From: a virus
IMG/VR virus record: IMGVR_UViG_3300017527_000519
Span: 1-61,732 of that record
Strand: one strand, 5' to 3'
DNA length: 61,732 nt
Shown here: positions 58,921-61,732 of the stretch, piece by piece
How positions within the stretch are numbered: the first letter of the stretch is position 1
Layout of the letters: each line of letters begins with the position of its first letter
The notes under the pieces: generated by a model
What the model saw: only the letters and a program-made list of their open reading frames with translations
Databases searched by the model: none
What the model was told of the DNA's origin: nothing
Translations under genes and position numbers: made by a program

Positions 58921-59124
58921 GTGGATATCCCCGAAATGGATATCATCAGACAACCGTGGGTGGTATGCGGTATCTGTATGAGCCGCAACCACCCCCATAT
59001 GTGGTGCAGAGGTGGCCACGTCCCATTGTGGCAATGCGCCGGGTGCTCATGCCATATACCCGAAGATGTTTTCGATGAAGTGCTGGAGCTGTTTGAGCCT
59101 CAGACTTCAATTACCGAGCCATAG
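58921..59124 (+). CDS. Small zinc-finger protein
   Basis: A 67-residue protein with GTG 58921 (or ATG 58936) as start and no strong Shine-Dalgarno. CGICMSRNHPHMWC and WQCAGCSCHIPE give Cys/His zinc-binding clusters; the C-terminus is acidic. It is the last gene of the late operon and ends base to base against the convergent methyltransferase stop (59124/59125); no terminator is visible between. Confidence 0.45.
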   Translation: MDIPEMDIIRQPWVVCGICMSRNHPHMWCRGGHVPLWQCAGCSCHIPEDVFDEVLELFEPQTSITEP

Positions 59125-60165
59125 TCAATACCACGCTGTGGTGCTTAGAAACGCCTTGATAAATGCAGCCGCTACTTGCGGTACGATGGCGTTCCCAGCC
59201 CCGCGCAGCGCCCCCACTCGATTGGGTAGCCCATCAGCCAAAGGGAAAAGTAGGGATTCAATTTCAGGCTGGTTTTCGATCGAGGCCCGTTGTGTTCGAG
59301 CCTTATCCCAAGTGCCACGTCTACCTGCCTTGTGTAGTCGCTGCCCCCGCCTTCGTTGTAGGTTGTCGTTTTCGGAGATAGGGTCTGGGGACTTGGCCAC
59401 CCTGCCAGGCACCCGCCGCCACTTTCCATCGGCGCAGGGGATGAGGATGGAGTTTTGCCAGAAACCATCAGGGCCATCGCCTGGAGATCCCCACCGCCCG
59501 ACTCTTTCCTGCCTAATTCCTGCTTCCTTTCCGCTGATTCCGGGCCTCCTGTAACCACTCTTGGCGTTGCCCACCCCGCTGTTTGGCTCATGGTTATTAA
59601 ATTCAACCTTGATTTTTTGTGTACTGTTTTGTGCGCTCCTCTTTCCCCATCCGTTTGAGCTGGACTGCGCCACCCACCACAAACGTTGCCTGATGTGCGG
59701 TGCGCCAACGCTCGCAGCGCACAAATCAGCGGCCCCGACTGCATATCCCATCGCTTCCAGATCAAGTCGTACTCCTGAGAGCCATTCACGGCCATCCTTG
59801 CTCGCAACCTGCTCTCCAAAGATCGTTGCAGGTTTTCGCTTGGCGTTAGCGATGAGCCACCGAAAAGCGGGCCAAAGGTGGCGGGAGTCGTCAATTCCTC
59901 CACCCTGGCCTGCGACACTGAATGGCTGACATGGGCAGCTTCCTGTCCAGACGGGTTGGTCTTCTGGCCAACCAGCCAACCTGAGTGCGTAAGGCCAGCC
60001 TCCAATGCCTGCGAAAAAGTGACACTGGACAAATCCGTCGAGGTCTGCCGGTTGGATGTCGTTGATGGATCGGTCGTCAACCTTGCCATTGGGAATCAAC
60101 TCCTCCTTGATGAGTTCCTTCAGCCACGCGACTGAGGTTTTTTCATTGTCGTTGTAATAGTTCAT
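59125..60165 (-). CDS. DNA cytosine-5 methyltransferase (Dcm-like)
   Basis: A 346-residue methylase, last gene of the leftward operon. Visible motifs: I FFAGIGG (50-56), IV PCQPFS (78-83), VI as GEQV (Gln in place of Asn of ENV, as in a phage subgroup), VIII RQRLWWVA, and IX-X RVGALRGAGNAIVPQVAAA near the C-terminus. The start is 60165 (GGGGGG before ATG). It would methylate the phage genome to resist restriction. A second ORF of 305 codons is open on the same strand in another frame. Confidence 0.82.
   Translation of the reverse strand: MNYYNDNEKTSVAWLKELIKEELIPNGKVDDRSINDIQPADLDGFVQCHFFAGIGGWPYALRLAGWPEDQPVWTGSCPCQPFSVAGQGGGIDDSRHLWPAFRWLIANAKRKPATIFGEQVASKDGREWLSGVRLDLEAMGYAVGAADLCAASVGAPHIRQRLWWVAQSSSNGWGKRSAQNSTQKIKVEFNNHEPNSGVGNAKSGYRRPGISGKEAGIRQERVGRWGSPGDGPDGFWQNSILIPCADGKWRRVPGRVAKSPDPISENDNLQRRRGQRLHKAGRRGTWDKARTQRASIENQPEIESLLFPLADGLPNRVGALRGAGNAIVPQVAAAFIKAFLSTTAWY
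59172..60089 (-). CDS. Overlapping gene within the methyltransferase, alternative frame (305 aa)
   Basis: ATG 60089 follows AAGGAGGAG at a 10-base spacing, and 305 codons run without a stop through the dcm gene in another frame. The product has the features of a family often seen beside phage dcm genes: SLESRLRARM, EYDLIWKRW, CALRALAHRTSGN, Ser/Trp/Pro spacers (WRSPAQ, GWATP, GWPSP), and the end LNPYFSLWLMGYPIEW. Recognition of that family is from memory. If real, about 900 bases are double-coding. Function unknown. Confidence 0.55.
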   Translation of the reverse strand: MARLTTDPSTTSNRQTSTDLSSVTFSQALEAGLTHSGWLVGQKTNPSGQEAAHVSHSVSQARVEELTTPATFGPLFGGSSLTPSENLQRSLESRLRARMAVNGSQEYDLIWKRWDMQSGPLICALRALAHRTSGNVCGGWRSPAQTDGERGAHKTVHKKSRLNLITMSQTAGWATPRVVTGGPESAERKQELGRKESGGGDLQAMALMVSGKTPSSSPAPMESGGGCLAGWPSPQTLSPKTTTYNEGGGSDYTRQVDVALGIRLEHNGPRSKTSLKLNPYFSLWLMGYPIEWGRCAGLGTPSYRK

Positions 60166-60209
60166 ACCCCCCCTATTCGACCTCCATTGATGGTATATAA
60201 AGCGCCGGC

Positions 60210-61544
60210 TCATTCCTGTGAGGCCGAAATAAAGCACCCTCCACCACCACCGGATGATGCCGCCGGAATTTGCGCTTTATCAAACCTTGCTTCGATGGTG
60301 CAAGTTTCATAGATGGCGCCTGTAGTGAAGGTTGAGCCTGACAAACTCCCGCCGCACCCAAAAACGGAACCGATGACATAACCGCTGTCTGGTACGACTT
60401 GGAATGTTGCAGTGTCACCGTAATCAACCACCTGCTTCGATGGTATTAGATGCCCGTGTTTTGTTGGTGCGATCAACACAACGCACGTTTCGATTTCGTA
60501 AGCCACATTGATTGTGGTCACTGTGTGTTCGTCAATCTGGACCGTCACCGGTTGCGGGATGACCCAACCCCTGACATCACTGAATTCGATTTCCGTCGGT
60601 CCTACCGGCAAATTTAGCTGATCTCCGCTGTCATGCCAGGTTTTGCCGTCTACCAGTCGCCACTTTGCGGCTGCCGGGTCAAGATTGACCTGCAACGTTC
60701 CACCTTGATAGCGATATGCCGCGATGACATGCTTCATTTCCCGGCCAGTCCGAGCGTTATCTGCATCGACAGCGTCGCCGGTTAGTGCGCTCAGATGTGA
60801 CACGTGTGGGCTGGAAAATACCGGAATCCGAAAGTGTGGGATTCCATCAGGAAAATACGAGCCTCCTGAGTACGTCATGACAGAGCAGTATCCTACCCCA
60901 TCTGACCCCATCCATCGACCCCCGGCACTGTAACTATATACGCCGGGACCTGGTTGGAAATTTTGGAGTTTGCTATGGTGCATCCCTATGTTATGGCCCA
61001 TTTCGTGGACTGTGGTTGGGCCGGCCATTTGTTGAACCCGCACCAGGGAAAACCCATAATCACTATTGCCGGCTGGTTCTGTCATCAGCCAGGCAATCCC
61101 CCCAACATCATTTACTTTCGCAACTAGGACGACTAAATCCGCCCCAAGATTGTCACGGACTTCGTGTACCTCGTCCATGTACCCATCCGCAGGATTTGTT
61201 AGTCGTCGAAGGTCTGTTACTGATTTATTAGACTCGACATAAATTGTTTCCAACATACCAACTACTAGAAAATCAATTCCGGTATTACTATTGTACGCCG
61301 TGAGATTAGCATAGTCGATAGCAGCTTCAATCTCGGCGTCTATGTCAGTTGCCCATGACTTTGCCGCTTTCGTGTAGACCATCAGCACTGTGATAGTCGC
61401 CGGTGTGTCTGGATCGTATGGCGTATCATATGATAAACTCCTTGATACATCGTACGGCAGCGGAATAGATATGGGGTTTAATTCGTCTGCCCAACCAGGG
61501 ACGGCCAGGCACAAAATAATGATGGTGGTGATTAGTGTTTTCAT
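60210..61544 (-). CDS. Secreted metzincin protease with InlB-like repeat and CFI-box-like tail
   Basis: A 444-residue protein: Sec signal (LITTIIILCLAVPGWA), a reprolysin-like metalloprotease with HExxHxxGxxH at H180-H190 (HEMGHNIGMHH) and the Met-turn CSVMTY (M223), then beta domains resembling divergent InlB B-repeats (HGHLIPSKQVVDYGDTATF), and a C-terminal GGGGGCFISA, like the start of the CFI-box tail of extracellular deltaproteobacterial proteins. TAGGAGGTACC precedes ATG. It would cleave surface or extracellular proteins. A protease of this kind in a phage early operon is unusual. Confidence 0.8.
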   Translation of the reverse strand: MKTLITTIIILCLAVPGWADELNPISIPLPYDVSRSLSYDTPYDPDTPATITVLMVYTKAAKSWATDIDAEIEAAIDYANLTAYNSNTGIDFLVVGMLETIYVESNKSVTDLRRLTNPADGYMDEVHEVRDNLGADLVVLVAKVNDVGGIAWLMTEPAGNSDYGFSLVRVQQMAGPTTVHEMGHNIGMHHSKLQNFQPGPGVYSYSAGGRWMGSDGVGYCSVMTYSGGSYFPDGIPHFRIPVFSSPHVSHLSALTGDAVDADNARTGREMKHVIAAYRYQGGTLQVNLDPAAAKWRLVDGKTWHDSGDQLNLPVGPTEIEFSDVRGWVIPQPVTVQIDEHTVTTINVAYEIETCVVLIAPTKHGHLIPSKQVVDYGDTATFQVVPDSGYVIGSVFGCGGSLSGSTFTTGAIYETCTIEARFDKAQIPAASSGGGGGCFISASQE

Positions 61545-61552
61545 GGTACCTC

Positions 61553-61699
61553 CTATTTGGTTAGAATTTTTTGATACTCATCAAGAATTTTATTTTCCGC
61601 TCTTTTCCGCAGGAAATACTCAATCAAGAAAGTCGCTATTATCCCAATATTAATCCCTGTGAAAATGCCTATTAACAATCCTTGATGAAATCCACTCAT
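61553..61699 (-). CDS. Mini membrane protein (48 aa), crosses the assembly join
   Basis: A 48-codon ORF with AAGGAGGAAAAC before ATG 61699 (equal to base 66). It begins MSGFHQGLLIGIFTG, has one hydrophobic helix and a long charged tail (LRKRAENKILDEYQKILTK). It is coupled to the 34-aa gene at 63-167 by ATGA and precedes the metzincin. Similar helix plan to that gene. Function unknown. Confidence 0.55.
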   Translation of the reverse strand: MSGFHQGLLIGIFTGINIGIIATFLIEYFLRKRAENKILDEYQKILTK

Positions 61700-61732
61700 G
61701 TTTTCCTCCTTATCGAGCACCAAAAAAGAAAA
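61634..61732. repeat. Right copy of 99-bp terminal direct repeat
   Basis: Identical to bases 1-99; see the left copy. Joining the two gives continuous genes at the junction, which supports a circular or circularly permuted genome. Confidence 0.9.

Noticed and set aside
59012-59929. Plus-strand ORFs across the methyltransferase region
   Set aside because: Low-complexity shadows of the minus-strand genes with no ribosome sites or known motifs.
59125-60165. Frameshifted dcm pseudogene
   Set aside because: The main frame carries all motifs to the C-terminal GNAIVPQ, so the second open frame is not needed to complete dcm.

Overview
The window looks like the complete genome of a short-tailed (podovirus-like) bacteriophage assembled from a metagenome. 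The first 99 bases are repeated exactly as the last 99, the usual overlap of a circular assembly, so the unit length is about 61,633 bp and genes run across the join. Evidence for a phage: small and large terminase, portal, scaffold, an N4-gp56-type capsid protein, P22/T7-type adaptor and nozzle proteins, ejection-type proteins, endolysin and holin. I see no integrase, excisionase, tRNA, rRNA, IS element or CRISPR array, so a temperate lifestyle is not supported. The host is probably a Gram-negative bacterium; Sec, lipoprotein and Tat signals and a protease tail resembling the CFI-box sorting tail of Desulfobacterota hint at a deltaproteobacterial host (inference).

Layout. (1) A minus-strand early operon starts at a promoter near 3700 and runs leftward through the join: two tiny-repeat proteins made of Gly-X dipeptides, a DUF6948-like protein, several small proteins, ERF annealase, YqaJ exonuclease, two mini membrane proteins, a secreted metzincin protease and a cytosine DNA methyltransferase that carries a second long gene in another frame (ends 59125). 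(2) A divergent plus-strand early operon (3778-9489) carries an XRE-like regulator, a terminator-like structure, a GIY-YIG protein, a lambda-O-like initiator with five 18-bp palindromic iterons and an A-rich tract inside it, a likely helicase loader, HNH and PD-(D/E)XK-like nucleases and small proteins. (3) A second minus operon (9619-12084) of small proteins reads from a promoter at 12157 to a clear terminator at 9602-9572. (4) The late plus operon (12301-59124) carries terminase, portal, accessory genes including two Tat-signal proteins, scaffold, capsid, decoration proteins, adaptor, nozzle, fibre, ejection proteins, one 4,770-residue polyvalent protein (23% of the genome), a long series of tail-fibre and beta-helix proteins that nearly all begin with Sec or lipoprotein signal peptides, and the lysis genes.

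How it works together. The early left operon supplies recombination (ERF plus YqaJ) and modification; the early right operon supplies replication from an origin inside the initiator gene; the late operon packages DNA by a terminase/portal motor into an HK97-fold capsid. The giant protein joins an adenine-methylase domain, an SNF2-type helicase, a zinc-protease-like motif and ejection-like segments, the arrangement of DarB-like antirestriction proteins carried in the virion. Its most unusual feature is the receptor-binding region (46330-56968), where proteins with typical tail-fibre or beta-helix sequence carry export signals, suggesting display on the infected cell or a function outside it.
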